DNA of 64,000 bases from Schizochytrium sp. TIO01 (GCA_004764695.1 SMSO01000004.1:1019501-1083500), one strand, 5' to 3'. Positions 1 through 12,019 are shown, counted from the first letter of the stretch. The notes: generated by a model from the letters alone, not told the origin. A program made the numbers and translations.

Positions 1-2
1 CC

Positions 3-131
3 GAATTTGTTGTTCAGCTCCTATGCGATGGCAACTCAGGCCATGAAATAAAGGACTCAATGTATCCTGAGGATGGACCAATAGATCCTCTTTTTCTTCA
101 CTTTCTGAAAGTTGCAGATTCGTTCGTGTGA
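3..131 (+). CDS. 3' end of an unrecognised protein-coding gene (partial)
   Basis: The window opens inside an open frame that runs 42 codons from base 3 and stops at TGA 129-131. The translation looks coding: it ends with ...DPLFLHFLKVADSFV and has a mixed hydrophobic/acidic composition. The other two forward frames stop within about 50 bases. I do not recognise the family. The rest of the gene lies to the left of the window, so neither the start nor the exon structure can be given. The call rests on composition and frame only, and a chance open frame of this length is possible. Confidence 0.45.
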   Translation, partial: EFVVQLLCDGNSGHEIKDSMYPEDGPIDPLFLHFLKVADSFV

Positions 132-1491
132 CGCCACGGCTTGCTTTGAGAACGGTATTCCATCCTCCTGGTCCACGCCCATATTTCTGTAGTTAGTTGT
201 GAGACAATGCGTTCACTAGCTCTAGTGACTGTGTCCGCTTATGTCTTTGCAGATTTGCATGGTATTCAATAGCATACTCACCACGGCATTGTGATGGATG
301 CTCACAATTGAAAATTTCAACTCTTGAGAATATTTGCACTCGATGTGTTTTTTTGTGTAATCTTTACTTCATTCAATCCATCATTTTACATATTTCATTC
401 CTATTTACCTTTCTTCATCTCTTCGCTTTCTTGCTGTGCCTTGCGTTTGCTTGCACAAGATAGTTGCCTGGTAATAAATATGCTGAAGTTTACTACCCAG
501 GTACCAGGCTTAATCGTTCGACAGTCAAACTTCCTTTTCACAGTTTTCGCATCATTTCCACACACCAACATATCGTTTTCAATGGGGCTTTTCTGATCAT
601 TCTCAAATTGAAGTTTCTGTTTTCCCTCTTGAGCCTAATCTTCTCAAAAATGTTCTATAAAAAGCTAATGATAGGTAAGTAACTTAGAGGTAGTAGTATT
701 ATTTCCCCCACCAGGCGCACAAGGTCAGCAAGCACTAGATGCAGGACTATGTAGCAGTTACCGAATTCGTTTCTCATCATTGAGTTATCATCCTGAGAAG
801 CACTCCTAGATGTATGCCTACTTCTAATGGAGCTGCCCATCTACGATCAGCCGACTCCAAAGAGATCAGAGTCACCGCACTTAAGTTGGCAGCATATTCG
901 TTAATTTCGTGCTTCTTCGCAACAAACAAGAAGAAGCTGTTAGCTCTCTTAGTATGGGCCTTAGTCAGCATTGCTAGCAAGCGCGTACTCTTAGTAGTTG
1001 TTCTTAGTAATGTCCTGGTTGTCTCTCGTTTGCGTAATGATCAATTTGCGCACTCACACCATTGGACTCTTTGTTTGTTTCTTGATTCACCGCACTTCTC
1101 TTCAGTCCGCATCTTGCCGCGCTCTGGTCATAAGCAGCGCGCTTCGCAGCCGTGGAGAGATCAACTGCGACTGGCCCTGGGGTTTGCACGAGTCGGTGCG
1201 AACAGTGCACTTGCTGTTTGCTCGAAACGTTGCCTTTGATTGAGGTGGACTGGACGATTTATCAGCACCGATTTTTTTTTTTCTGTTTGCGCCGTTCGCT
1301 TTCTCTGCGACCTTGCGACATTGACATAAGGCTTTCTTTTCTAGGTCACCTTTAGTTCTTCAAAACAAACTGCTGCTTGATACCGAATTTGGTTTGCTCT
1401 TCAATAGCTGGGCCAAATAGAAAATCAAAAACGTCTGTGAGCTGCTCGAGGTGTTGATCCCTTTCTTGACTGAGTAGAGTTTAGTATCACC
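132..1491. other. Intergenic stretch, no supported gene
   Basis: AT-rich sequence with only short overlapping open frames on both strands (the longest about 140 codons, of low-quality composition). The last part, up to 1491, presumably contains the promoter and 5' UTR of the TLC-domain gene that starts at 1492. I see no RNA gene or repeat. Confidence 0.5.
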
Positions 1492-2557
1492 ATGTCTATC
1501 CCGGCAACCATTTTTCACCACCTCACGGTCTTTGGCCTGAGCGAACAGATGTCGGCTACTCTGGTAAGTTGTCTGAGCTTAACAGCATTGCAAGTTCCTT
1601 TTCATTCAGGATGGTTCTTGGGGGATTACAACATGAATAATGTAGATTGAGATTTTATGTTGTAAGGAAGGCCATTCGGTTTGCTGGGTGGGTTCTTAGT
1701 TTGTTCTGGTGCTGAGTAGGGAAATGAACAAAATCAGCAGGTTTTAGCTGACATGCACATTTGGTTTTCTTTTGACGCTATGCGGAAAAATTTTTGTACT
1801 ACAGACCTCGTTTGGAATTTTTTCTGGGCTTTTCGCAGTTTCGTATGGGTATCTTTCGAACAACAAACGCGTTCAGGACTTGAACCGTGAGAATCGTGAG
1901 AAGCTCTATATCATGCTTCCTTCCCAGGTCCATGCTTTGGTTGTTTGTGTCAATGCTCTACTGATTGTTTTGGGCTCAGACAATGAAGTTCTGCTGAAGG
2001 ACCGAATGTATGGAACCACTGCTCTTGCCGGATGGACTCATGCCTTCTCCTGTGGATACTTTCTCTATGATTTTGTCGTTGTTCTTATGCACCTCCCTGT
2101 GGATATGAAGTTTTTGCTTCATGCCGTTGTTTGCGGACTTGCCTACTGGTATGCCCAAAACCCACTCTTCCAATACTATACAATTCGTTTTCTTTTATTT
2201 GAGCTGAGCACTCCAATGTTGAATATCATGAGCCTTGCTCAGATTCTCAGCTGGCCGAAAAAGTGGCAGACCATTGTTGAAAAGCTTTTTGGTGCTTGCT
2301 TTGTGGGATGTCGTTTGATCTATGGCTTGCCCATGGCAATCGCCTTCGATAGATACTTGATCGATTTGTTCCTGCAACAACAGGACCCCAAGACGTTTTC
2401 ATCAAACGTGCCTTCATCGCCTATGCTTGCCTTTTGCATCTTTGCGATCTCCTCCATGGCTGGGCTCAATGTTGTGTGGTTTTTGCTTGCTCTCTTTGGC
2501 AAGAAGCCTGCTGCGCACATGCCCGACAAAGAGGATGCACAGAGGAAGTCAAAATAA
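1492..2557 (+). CDS. TLC (TRAM-LAG1-CLN8) domain membrane protein, two exons
   Basis: Exon 1 is 1492-1563, starting at an ATG and ending at a CTG|GTAAGT donor. The intron is 1564-1804 and ends ...TACTACAG. Exon 2 is 1805-2557. The junction is phase 0 and gives a 274-residue protein. The protein has several hydrophobic helices and the features of TLC proteins, especially the TLCD4/TMEM56-like branch: YGTTALAGWTH, a following YFLYDFVVV helix, and RFLLFELSTP near residues 152-161. TLC domains occur in ceramide synthases and in lipid-handling membrane proteins. I see no Lag1 double-His active-site motif, so ceramide synthase activity is not implied. It probably sits in the ER or another internal membrane. 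The C-terminus is short, charged and lysine-rich. The longest single open frame begins inside the intron at 1772 and is not the true start. Confidence 0.8.
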
Positions 2558-3344
2558 GGTCCGTTCTTTCTTATCAAATGTGCATTGAGAGGCACGGGAG
2601 TTCCATTTTTTCCTTGACACCAGGAAGAATTTGCTTCTCAGTGCACTTAACCTCACTGGCGCACTTATAATAATGAATTATCTAATGTAGTGTGCCAGCT
2701 ACGATTGTTCGACAATCGTTGTCTGCGCGCCCCACCTTTTTGCTATACCGTAACAAACTAATGCCTATATAGTATTCACTTTAAAGAGACTTCATCCGAT
2801 TTTTGTTTTGACTCTTGGTTCCACACCATGCTCAATACATGCTTCATTACAATATGTGCAGACACATGATAGACAAGATCACTAGCAACGCGTGATCTTT
2901 TCATATCTACAAAACTTGGAAAACAAAACTTATGTAGCTGTATGAAGTCTTACAAACACAGCACAGTTTGATAGTGTGTTTGATTTTTTGACCTCTTACC
3001 ATATGCTGCTTTGAGAGAAAGACAGAGAAATTAAGAAAAGATGGTCATGGTACATTCTTTTTGGATTGACCTTTGTCACAAAATGCCTACATTTTGCACT
3101 TCTTGGCCAATTCTCTTTGATTGAGGTAAAAGGGGGAGCTCGAAAATAAAACCAACTTTACACGTGCGTAGGCACTGTCGTGTGTATGTTATACACAAAG
3201 TAGGGGGGAATTCCCAGCTTGACATGACTGATGTTAGTTGTCCGTGCTACTAGACAAGCAAGGCAGATAGGAGTTTTCAATGATAAAAAACAAAATGGAC
3301 TGATGCAAATATTGAGGTTGAGTTTCTATCTTTGTGAAAAAGGA
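2558..3344. other. Convergent intergenic region
   Basis: AT-rich spacer between two genes that point at each other. It holds their 3' UTRs. No open frame, tRNA-like structure or notable repeat is visible. Confidence 0.5.
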
Positions 3345-6300
3345 TTACACTTTGACTTTCTTGTTAGCTTCGTCTTTTGATGCCTTTTCTTCATCATTCT
3401 GAGAGTCAGGAGCCGGGCGCTTTTCTGGGCCAAAGCCGCCACCACCAGGAGTCAAAATGCGAAGACGCTGGCCAGGCTTGACCTTCACTGAGGCCTTGCC
3501 GCCAAGATTAACCAGATCCTCTGCACCAGTCTCTGGGTCAATCGTCACAAGCAAGTTTTGTCCAGGCTGCGCATCCTCTCCACCCATCAGCCCGAAAGGT
3601 GCACGAGATCGACGCTCTGAGAGAATGCTTGCAGTCATGGGACGCAAAAATTCAACTTCACGAATAACACCATCACCTCCGTGATGCTTACCACGACCGC
3701 CAGAACCTAGGCGCAGACTAAAGCATCGCAAGATGACTGGAAAACGCTTCTCCAAGATTTCTGGATCTGTGATGCGGGTGTTTGTCATTGCCGTATGCAC
3801 ACCACTGCGACCATCCCAGGTTGGACCTGCTCCAGCACCTCCAGCAATTGTTTCATAGTAACCAAAACGTTCGTCACCAAATGTGAAGTTGTTCATGCAT
3901 CCTTGTGAAGCAGCGCAGGCTTCAAAGGCCCTGAAAATGACATCTACCACTCGCTGGCTTGTCAAGACATTGCCACCGACAACTGCACTTTCAGGACTCG
4001 GATTGAGAATAGTGTGAGGAGGAATCTTGGTCGTAACTGGTTTAAGACAACCCTGGTTTAGGGGGATGGTTTGTCCGACAAGGCAGCGAAGGGTGAAAAT
4101 AATAGCCGAGTAAGTCACAGCAGGTGGTGCATTACAGTTGCCCAGAACCTGAGGACCGGTACCTTCAAAGTCAAAGATTGCACTACCACTTTTCGGGTCG
4201 ATTTCAATCATGACCTTGATCGGTGTTCCGTCATCCATGTAATCCGTAGTACTCACTTTGTTGACACCTTTTTTCTTGACAAAGTCAATTAGCATATCGC
4301 GAACAGCTCGCTCAGCATTGTCTTGAATATGTGTCATGTATGCAATTACAGTATTGTGCCCACATTCATTGATAAGCTCACGCACAAGGCGCACACCATG
4401 GTTGTTTGCAGCTACTTGGGCACGCAAGTCAGATATATTGTCTGCAAGAGTCCTGGTACCAGTGCATTCTGGATCCTTTGGATTAGATGGCGTTGTGAGA
4501 ATCTTGGAAATTCCTTCCTCCTGGAACTTGCCCTCTTTCACGAGCTTGAATGTCACAATTGCGGCGCCTTCGTCAGCAAGTGCTTTAGAGTGCGGGGGCA
4601 TTGATCCAGGAGTAATACCACCAACATCAGCATGGTGACCTCGGCTAGCTACCCAGAAGACAATTTCACCACTGTCTGAAAAGCATGGAGTGATGACTGT
4701 GATATCAGGCAAGTGGGAGCCACCAGCAAGTTGAGGATGGTTCGAGACCAGCACGTCACCTTCCTGGATGCCTCCGTGTGCACCATCCTTGTAATATTCT
4801 TGCTGAAAGCGGATGGCTGCAGACATTGCACCAAGGTGCACTGGAATGTGAGGCGCGTTGGCGACAAGACCGCCATCAGGCCCAAAGAGCGCACAGCTAA
4901 AATCAAGCCGTTCCTTAACGTTCACAGATACAGAGGTGCGTTGAAGAGTTCTACCCATTTGCTCAGCGATTCCCATGAAACGATGAGAAAAAAGTGCAAG
5001 CTGAATAGGGTCGGCACGCTCCAGCTCGTTGGGATCCTTATCTCCAGACTCCTCTGGCTGCAAAATATCAACAGTTACATCACCGTACACACTCACAGAG
5101 GCACGGCAATCTGGCTCGACCACAATGGTCGAATTTGGGTCAATGATGATCGCAGGTCCCTTCAAGGTTTTTTGCAAGATCTGATCTAGCTTGTACACTG
5201 CGGTGTCCTGCCATCCACCAGCGAAGTACACTGAGCGCCGCTCAAAGGGTTCTTCTGCCTCTGTCATAGCAGAGGCACTTTCCTTACTCTTTTCGAATTC
5301 TTCGTCCTGATCAGCACGAGCTTCACTGCGACCACTGGCACGAACTCGCACATCGTCAATGCAAATCGCGCGACCACGGAGAACAAAGCCAAACTCACGA
5401 GCGTACATATCGAGAAAACGTGCTACGTAAGCACCAAGATCATCTTCTCCAGGAACCATGAGCGCTGTGTCGGTACCAACAAAACGCATGTTGAGGAATT
5501 TGATAGAGGAAATGTCATGTTCTTCAAAACCTTGGCTCAAGAGTGTCTTCTGAGCACTTGACAAAACACGGTCAAATATGCCCTGAAGCTGAGACTGTGA
5601 TTCCACAATCTTTGCAGGGTCTGCCTTTTCGCCATAAGCGTCGGGGCTCAGCTCTACTGCGCATGGCTCCTGAGCATCCTCGACGACATCGGCCAGCCCA
5701 ATCCCGTAAGCAGAAAGAATACCTGAGTATCGATGAATGAAGACCTTTCGCATGCCTAGGGCACGAGCAATCGCACAGGCGTGCTGGCCGCCAGCACCTC
5801 CGAAGCAGGCGAGCACATGTTTAGTGATGTCGTAGCCTCGCATCTGGGTCAAGTTGCGGATCGGACGGCACATGGCTTCGTTGGCAACTTGAATGAAACC
5901 ATACGCAACCTCAGCAGCATCTTTGACAGGCATACCTTCTGGAGTTTCAGCTGCGATCATCTTAGTGAGCTCTTCAAACTTATCTTTACTTGCCTGGTCA
6001 TCCAATGCCTCATCTTCATTGGGGCCAAAGATCTTTGGAAAGTAATCTGGGATGAGACGTCCAAGGGCTACATTTGCATCAGTAACGGCAAGGCGTCCAC
6101 CCTTGCGGTAGCAAACTGGCCCAGGGTGCGCACCAACAGATTCTGGACCTACAGAGAAGATTCCAGAACGGTAGCGTAGCTCACTGCCACCGCCAGCTGC
6201 CACCGTGCTGATGTCAAGCTGGGGGGCTTGGATGGTTACACCTGCGGTGGTGGTCTCAAAAACATGTTCGTAGGCTCCAGCGTAGCGTGAAACATCTGTC

Positions 6301-7516
6301 GATGTGCCACCCATGTCAAACCCAACGACCTGGTCTCCCTTCAAACTATCCTTTTCATTTGTACGAGCAGCAAGTCGAGCAGTCAGAGCGTAACCAACCA
6401 CGCCGCCTGCAGGGCCTGAGAGAATTGCCTTGTGTCCTGAAAAACGATCAACTGGTGTAAGACCTCCATCAGATTGCATAAAAGAGACGTTGACATTCTC
6501 AATCAAACCAGGAGCAAACCCGCTAACAAAGGTTTCAATGTAGCGCGCAATGTGGGGTGTTAAATAGGCATCTGCAAAGGTGGTATATCCACGGGGTACA
6601 ATCTTTACCATTTGCATCACCTCGTGAGACAGGGAGACTTGGCGAAAGCAGCCCATTTCCTTGGCAATTTGGCCAACAAGTTTCTCATGCTCAGGATAAA
6701 GTGCAGCATGCATAAATACCACTGCAATACTTTTGATACCCTTTTCTTGTAATTCTTGAAGAATCTTGCGGATCTGGTCAGCGTCAAGGGGCTTTTCGAC
6801 ATACATTTTCTCACCAGTGATAGCATCGTGCAGGTTTTGCGGCTGCAGCGTTGGCCTTTTCATGAGGTCATCATTGGCAAGAAGAACACGCTCATCGACT
6901 TCGATGACATGATCATACAAATTCTCAGGGCACTTGATTTCAAGGTCAAAGAGTTGAGGGCGGGCTTGCGAGCCAATATGCCACACATCACGAAGGCCTC
7001 GCGTAGTCAGAAGTGCAAACCGTTCACCCTTGCGCTCAAGAAGCGCATTGGTCGCCACTGTAGTGCCCATCCGAATGAAGTCTATGCGGTCCCATGGCAG
7101 TGGTTCATTACGAGGGTGTTTCTAGTCGGATTGAAAAGGATATAACAAACTCAGTTAGTTCTTGATAATTTGCTCATAGACCAACAGAATGTAGGTTTTC
7201 TTTTAGAAAGGTTGTATTTATACATTGGAATAACTTTTAAACTTACTGTATCAAAAAATTCCTCGAGCACTCGACGAATTCCTTCACGCGGTGCATCTGA
7301 GTAATTGCCCGGATCTTCACTCAACAGCTTAAGCACCCGGCGCTCCAAAACCTTGACTGGACGAGTAGTGTCAGCACCACCGTTGGAAGCTTGGTCCTTG
7401 TTGGCACTGCCGTCCTCAAAGACAAACTTTTCTGCATAGACATCAGTAAAAGTACCTCCACGATCGATACTAAACCTCGCTTTCACATGCGATTGCGATG
7501 ACGCTTCCGATGCCAT
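3345..7516 (-). CDS. OPLAH: 5-oxoprolinase (ATP-hydrolysing), two exons
   Basis: The enzyme hydrolyses 5-oxo-L-proline to L-glutamate with ATP in the gamma-glutamyl (glutathione) cycle; it is normally cytosolic. On the minus strand exon 1 is 7516-7247, the intron 7246-7122 (GTAAGT...CTAG, 125 bases) and exon 2 7121-3345. The junction is phase 0 and joins ...LEEFFDT to [19 protein letters not shown], which matches the family layout before [17 protein letters not shown]. The product is about 1348 residues, close to the usual 1290. It has hydantoinase A N-terminal signatures ([36 protein letters not shown]), the HyuA core ([31 protein letters not shown]) and the HyuB half ([23 protein letters not shown], glycine-rich [10 protein letters not shown]). 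The longer open frame upstream of 7516 starts with GTG, so ATG 7516 is preferred. The last 25 residues are a lysine/aspartate-rich tail. Confidence 0.93.
7122..7246 (-). other. Intron of the 5-oxoprolinase gene
   Basis: Minus-strand donor ACA|GTAAGT at 7247/7246 and acceptor CTAG|AAA at 7122/7121. The phase is 0. Removing it restores the conserved family sequence across the junction, while the unspliced frame reads into a stop. Confidence 0.85.
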
Positions 7517-8413
7517 GGTTTCCACACAAGACGAGGGTTTCGACACAGAAAAAGATATTCTTGGCCTCAGCCAGACAAACCAGCCTAGACAAGCTAAGAC
7601 CGTCCTAAGCAGAGCTCAAAGGTCTGGACCTCAAGCTTCACTTCTCTCCGCTCCCCGAATTGAGAGTTTGCCAACACCGTCGCAGCTCTTCTGGTTATGA
7701 ATCGCCTGCTCGAAAATCATCGTGATGCGATTGTGAAGTGCCTCCTTAACACCCTGCTAGACAAGCCTAAGTGATTTCCCTTACAAAAGCTCAGACCCAA
7801 ATACTTCAATCATTAGCACTAACTCATAAGAGTGTCTAGCGCTGCAGAAACCTTGCCGATTAGAAGAGCATTAAGTGGGTGCTGCATGTAGAGTAAGCTT
7901 GCTTTGGGCATCTAATGATTGAAGACATGTTGTCTGAAAAGGGCAAAGTAGAAACAGCAACCAGGAAAAATCAGCTTTTGCTCAGATGTTGTCTGAAAGG
8001 GGCAAAGTAGAAACAGCAATCAGGAAAAATCAGCTTTTGCTCAGATGTTTTCGAGGCAAGTTGATACTTTTTGAACAACAAGGAAATACTTGATTTAAAG
8101 AGGTGTGACGCAGGATCAAATGACAAGGACTACTTTCTAAAGCTCCGCCATAGTCGAGTTTTCCTTTTAAAGGCTTGAGTTTTTTTAATTAAGAGAGTGG
8201 AACATAATTACGCCCTCGAAGGGTCAGTGAAGAAAAGCTTTGGCTTATGCGTCTTCGGAACAAGATCCGAAACTAAACCTACTAATGTCTCAAGGCGTCA
8301 TTGCTTTGGTTCTGTATGTACTAATTTTGTGAAAGATATTGTTCAAAGGGTACCTATCCCATACCATCTGGTGGATTATAGGGAGCGGGCTAGCTTGTGA
8401 CACCCATATGTTG
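7517..8413. other. Intergenic region upstream of the 5-oxoprolinase gene
   Basis: No supported gene. It lies upstream of the 5-oxoprolinase gene and downstream of the ankyrin gene, both on the minus strand. A 59-base tandem duplication at 7927-8044 is the only structure seen; it is listed separately. Confidence 0.5.
7927..8044. repeat. Tandem duplication, two copies of 59 bases
   Basis: The segment starting ATGTTGTCTGAAA recurs exactly 59 bases later, with about two substitutions (AAAAGGGC versus AAAGGGGC, and AACCAGG versus AATCAGG). The start of a third copy (ATGTTT) follows at 8045. It is intergenic and looks like a recent slippage or unequal-exchange event. Confidence 0.9.
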
Positions 8414-9220
8414 TTATGTAAATGCTGGAGCTGATGCCCCGGCTTGTAGCAATGATTCAACACAGAGGTCGCGGGACTGTGAAGTATCACCAGGTCTCTT
8501 GGCTTTGTTCGAGCCTCGGCGCCGCGAAAAAGATGTACTGGATCTCTTTGATGATTTGGATAAGAAGCTAAAGCAACCGGAATTTGCATTGGGATCCTGG
8601 CAGTAAGATGCATTCTGGAGCGCTGCAAAAGTCATCGCCGATTTACCATCACGGGTGCAAACGTTGACGTCTGCTCCGGCATCAATCAACTGATTAAGAA
8701 TATCATATTGAAGGTATCGTGACGCCTCCATGACGGGTGTAAGGCCATCACGATCCTGGCTATCGACAGCAACTCCGGCTTGAAGAAGAACTGTGACAAT
8801 GTCTGGATGCTCATGACGGATTGCATACAATAATGCTCCACTACCTGTTTTGTCAACAGCTAAGGTGTTTGCACCATTGCTAATAAGATACTGCACGAGA
8901 TCTGTGTGTCCTGCTGCACATGCTTCAAGAAGTGCAGTGGATTTTGAGGTCGGATGGGTGTCTTCGAGGTAGTCGACGCCGCCATCGATAATCATCTCTG
9001 CAGCCAAAGGATCATATGTACATGCATAAATCAGACGCGGCATATTCCTTGGTAAGTTTTTCTCAAAATGAAAATTAGCACCATATCGGAGAAGTTGGGC
9101 ACCTGCTGCAACATCTCTTGTTGCACGTGCCAGATGCAGTGCTACATTGCGCTCATCTTGTGAAAGTTGGCTAGAGTCTTTAGCTAAACTATGAACCGAT
9201 GCTCCACGAATCATTTGCAT
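8414..9220 (-). CDS. Ankyrin-repeat protein (5' end uncertain)
   Basis: A 268-residue frame from ATG 9220 to the stop at 8414. At least five ankyrin-type units are visible: LIYACTYDPLAAEMIIDGG, then TALLEACAAGHTDLVQYLIS with NGANTLAVD, then ALLYAIRHEHPDIVTVLLQA with GVAVDSQDRDG, then LTPVMEASRYLQYDILNQLI with DAGADVNVCTRDGKSAMTFA. A Ser/Arg/Lys-rich insert follows, then a last half-unit VESLLQAGASAPAFT. The role would be protein binding; no catalytic domain is present. The N-terminus resembles the middle of a repeat (LMQMIRGASVHSLAKD). In frame, AAQVTKE precedes the ATG and a TGA lies just upstream of that. A missing upstream exon (CAG or AAG acceptors near 9230-9250) or a truncated 5' end are both possible. 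The open frame just upstream at 9220-9462 shows no ankyrin features. Confidence 0.72.
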   Translation of the reverse strand: MQMIRGASVHSLAKDSSQLSQDERNVALHLARATRDVAAGAQLLRYGANFHFEKNLPRNMPRLIYACTYDPLAAEMIIDGGVDYLEDTHPTSKSTALLEACAAGHTDLVQYLISNGANTLAVDKTGSGALLYAIRHEHPDIVTVLLQAGVAVDSQDRDGLTPVMEASRYLQYDILNQLIDAGADVNVCTRDGKSAMTFAALQNASYCQDPNANSGCFSFLSKSSKRSSTSFSRRRGSNKAKRPGDTSQSRDLCVESLLQAGASAPAFT

Positions 9221-11096
9221 CAACTCCTTTGTGACTTGTGCGGCTCCACAGCTGCTTCACGTGGACTTGGGTAGATCCTCTTTTCTATTCGACATTGGTT
9301 GAGCGAGGGTTGAATCCCTTGGAGGGCGACTTTCCAGCGTGTGAACTGGTCCTTTTTGAGTCCTTCGCCTCTTCTACCTCCAGCAACCTCTATTATGAAA
9401 AATGCTAAGACTAGAAACCTCGTGTACACACTAGTACCTACTACCACTATGCATAAACGCATCTGTGATTACGGTCCCAGCAAAATGAGCGCAAGATACC
9501 TAGATATGCGCCTTGTCCACAAAACACTACGCACTTACGATTCATAAGAAAAACGGGCAGTCTTTGGACAAGTCTTACTCACCTTCGAAGCAATAGAACA
9601 TACTAGAGGTGTACGGCACGAGAGATAGATAAGCGATGCAAATTATTCAGTGATTTGCACAGTAAATAAATTTAGTGGGATAGCATCTTTAGGGATTATC
9701 AGAAATTAGCCACTCTTTGGCAATATTCTGTCACGTTATCTGAAAAGATAATATGATCTAGTAAAGTGTTAGTCTCTTACTGCTTTACTTCAAAAGGGTT
9801 GTTGTTCTTCAATAGTAGCACCTATCAACACATAGCCTTTCCATTTGCATGTGGCTATTCAGCATGTACGAAAAGTCGATTGAACAAACAATTTCAAAAC
9901 CAGAAGAAAAGTTTACCAAAAATAGCTCATTAGCATTTCAATGCTTTACACATAAACGAGTTGTAGGCTGGCAGCGGTGCAAAAAACTGGTATCCCAACT
10001 CAACCCAAGCTATTCTGCTGAATGAAGAAGTCGAAAATATCAAGAGGACAAAAATAGCAATAAGGCGATGGCGTGATAAACATGATGATAATTTAACGGC
10101 ATATACGATTGCATGTCCCTTTTATAAACTATAAACATGATGTTAGTCTTTCTGTTTCTGTTTGATACGAGCACCTCTGTCGAATTTCAATAATTTTGAC
10201 AGTCATGGCGAAGCTTGGAATCATAGAATGTAATTTGCTTGATGCAAGCTGCGTGTTCCAAGACGCGGTTATCTTTCCTCTCGGTGACAGAGAGCTGAAA
10301 GGACATACGAGGGAGTTTGCAATGATTGCCTTTGAATTTAAAGGCTTCTAAACACAGCACGGCGAGTTCCGAATGTTAAACCCTACCTTTTTCGGTCCTT
10401 GCTGAAAGGTATGTATGATTTGCGAAGTGCGAGGCCGCTGACTTACGAGATTTTCGATGAAAATTGGGAGTTGCATACTTCTGAAATGCGATCAGCCAGA
10501 ACCGGAGCTGTAATCATTTTAGTGAAATATTAATGACTCGCATTTATGCAAACAGAGATAGTTTCACTACAGATTTCTAACCACTTGTTCAAGTGTTGAC
10601 CACAGCACAGCATTTGACCGGGCATTTGCGGAAGACTTCCAACCTCACGCTGCTGGTCTTTGTTGGATGCATATGGTTCTTTCTTTAAGAGCGTCTTTGA
10701 GCTCTGAGACTTCCATAGATTTACCAGGGCTTGTTATACTAGTAACACTAAGCCTGCCTGCCCGTTTAGTCCTTGGCCTCAGTACTCACATCAAAATTGC
10801 AAAAAATTTGCTTATACTTCTTGTCCCGTTTGCCTGGTGAGGGGAGATCCAAAGTTCGATGGTGATCTTGAACTGCGAAAATCCCAGAAACTTCGCACAA
10901 TATATACTTTCTACACTTTACGATTAATCAAGGCCCTCAATATTGACTTTTGTGCTCATTTGTTGGAAACTCATTTCACACATCACAGAAATAACCACTA
11001 AAGAGATTTGCATCTGATCTTAATTCGCGCTCCGCTGCACATCCCCTGAAACAGGAATACACAAGGCTAAGCAGAAACTGGGTTCAACTATAGACT
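9221..11096. other. Intergenic region, AT-rich
   Basis: No supported multi-domain gene. One short clean ATG-to-stop frame (10205-10351) is listed separately. The sequence lacks the long microsatellites that begin after 12 kb. Confidence 0.45.
10205..10351 (+). CDS. Possible small ORF, 48 residues, unknown
   Basis: ATG 10205 to TAA 10349-10351. The composition looks protein-like, with ...FPLGDRELKGHTREF and FEFKGF at the end, in an otherwise empty stretch. There is no recognised family, signal peptide or membrane helix. It could be an isolated exon or chance. Confidence 0.2.
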   Translation: MAKLGIIECNLLDASCVFQDAVIFPLGDRELKGHTREFAMIAFEFKGF

Positions 11097-11481
11097 ATGG
11101 GCAATGTGGTCAGTAGTTTTGCCCCCCAGAACGCATCGAACGGCGAAAACATAATTCAGGATCTTCGTAGCAGTCCTTGCCCTAAAGCACCCAAGAAGAA
11201 ACCAAGAGTTGTTCTCATAGGTCTTCTCAATTCAAGACAAAAGCTGAAAAAGAGCTTCGAATCGTCTCTGTTCAGCAATAATCAGGTACTCCTAACTTTG
11301 TCAGTGCGAGCGTCTTTGTCTATCTTGAAAGTAAACAATGTCTTCCTCATGCCTCCATCAAATTGACAAGAATAGCCTTCATGATGAAATGCATTCATTT
11401 CGCAAGTTCATAACTTTGCTTTTCACCAAGGATCTTCCGTCAAGTGCTTCCTTCCGCAAATCCACACCAACTTCATCATGA
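11097..11481 (+). CDS. Possible short two-exon gene with N-myristoylation-like start
   Basis: ATG 11097 opens a 63-codon stretch beginning MGNVVSSF, which fits an N-myristoylation signal (Gly2, Ser6 or Ser7), followed by a lysine-rich segment PKAPKKKPRVVLIG. The stretch ends at a possible donor CAG|GTACTC (11286/11287). Splicing to an acceptor at ...CACCAAG (11430) keeps phase 0 and adds DLPSSASFRKSTPTSS before a TGA, for a protein of about 79 residues. Without splicing the frame stops at 11366. I do not recognise it. The splice sites are weak, so it may instead be the broken first exon of a gene cut off by the repeat-rich zone that begins just downstream. Confidence 0.28.
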
Positions 11482-12019
11482 TACAGACAACCTTCTGCCG
11501 TGGATTACTGCACACAAACCCAGCTGCTTCAAGCCTCTCCACGAAGCGAGGAGTAGTTCCAAAGATATTCAACTTGATATCTCGAATCCTCCTACTCCGA
11601 GTCCTAGGTACCGCCTAGCTGGACTCTTAGCCATTGTTATCAGGTTACTAAGTACCTGACGAGTCCGCAAAACTCGGACTCCTGGTCAAAACAACCTACG
11701 AGCAATTCAAGAGCAAGCCGAATCCGCAAAGAGGCTTCAAGCTGGCACCACTCGCCGTAGCTACCTCGTTTCTTCACCACCTTCGGCAGGCTCGCCCGAG
11801 AGCTCCATCCTGGCGGCAGCCGTGGCGATCTTTCCCAATCGTTGTTTTTTTGCCCACCTCGAATGAATGAATCAATGCCCAATTTGAAAACATAAACGTT
11901 GAGCGTCCAACGCTCCCTTAGCACTCAATAGCACTCACTTAGCGCCTGGGTACTCGTAGCGCCGCCTATGCACCTCCTACTGACAAGCAAGCAGCTTTTG
12001 GAATCAATCAAGAGAGCCC

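Noticed and set aside
814-1239. 141-codon plus-strand open frame near the left edge
   Set aside because: Overlaps other frames of similar length, has no domain features, and lies in the likely upstream region of the TLC gene.
4713-5189. 158-codon open frame on the plus strand inside the 5-oxoprolinase gene
   Set aside because: Antisense shadow of a well-supported conserved coding sequence, with no family features of its own.
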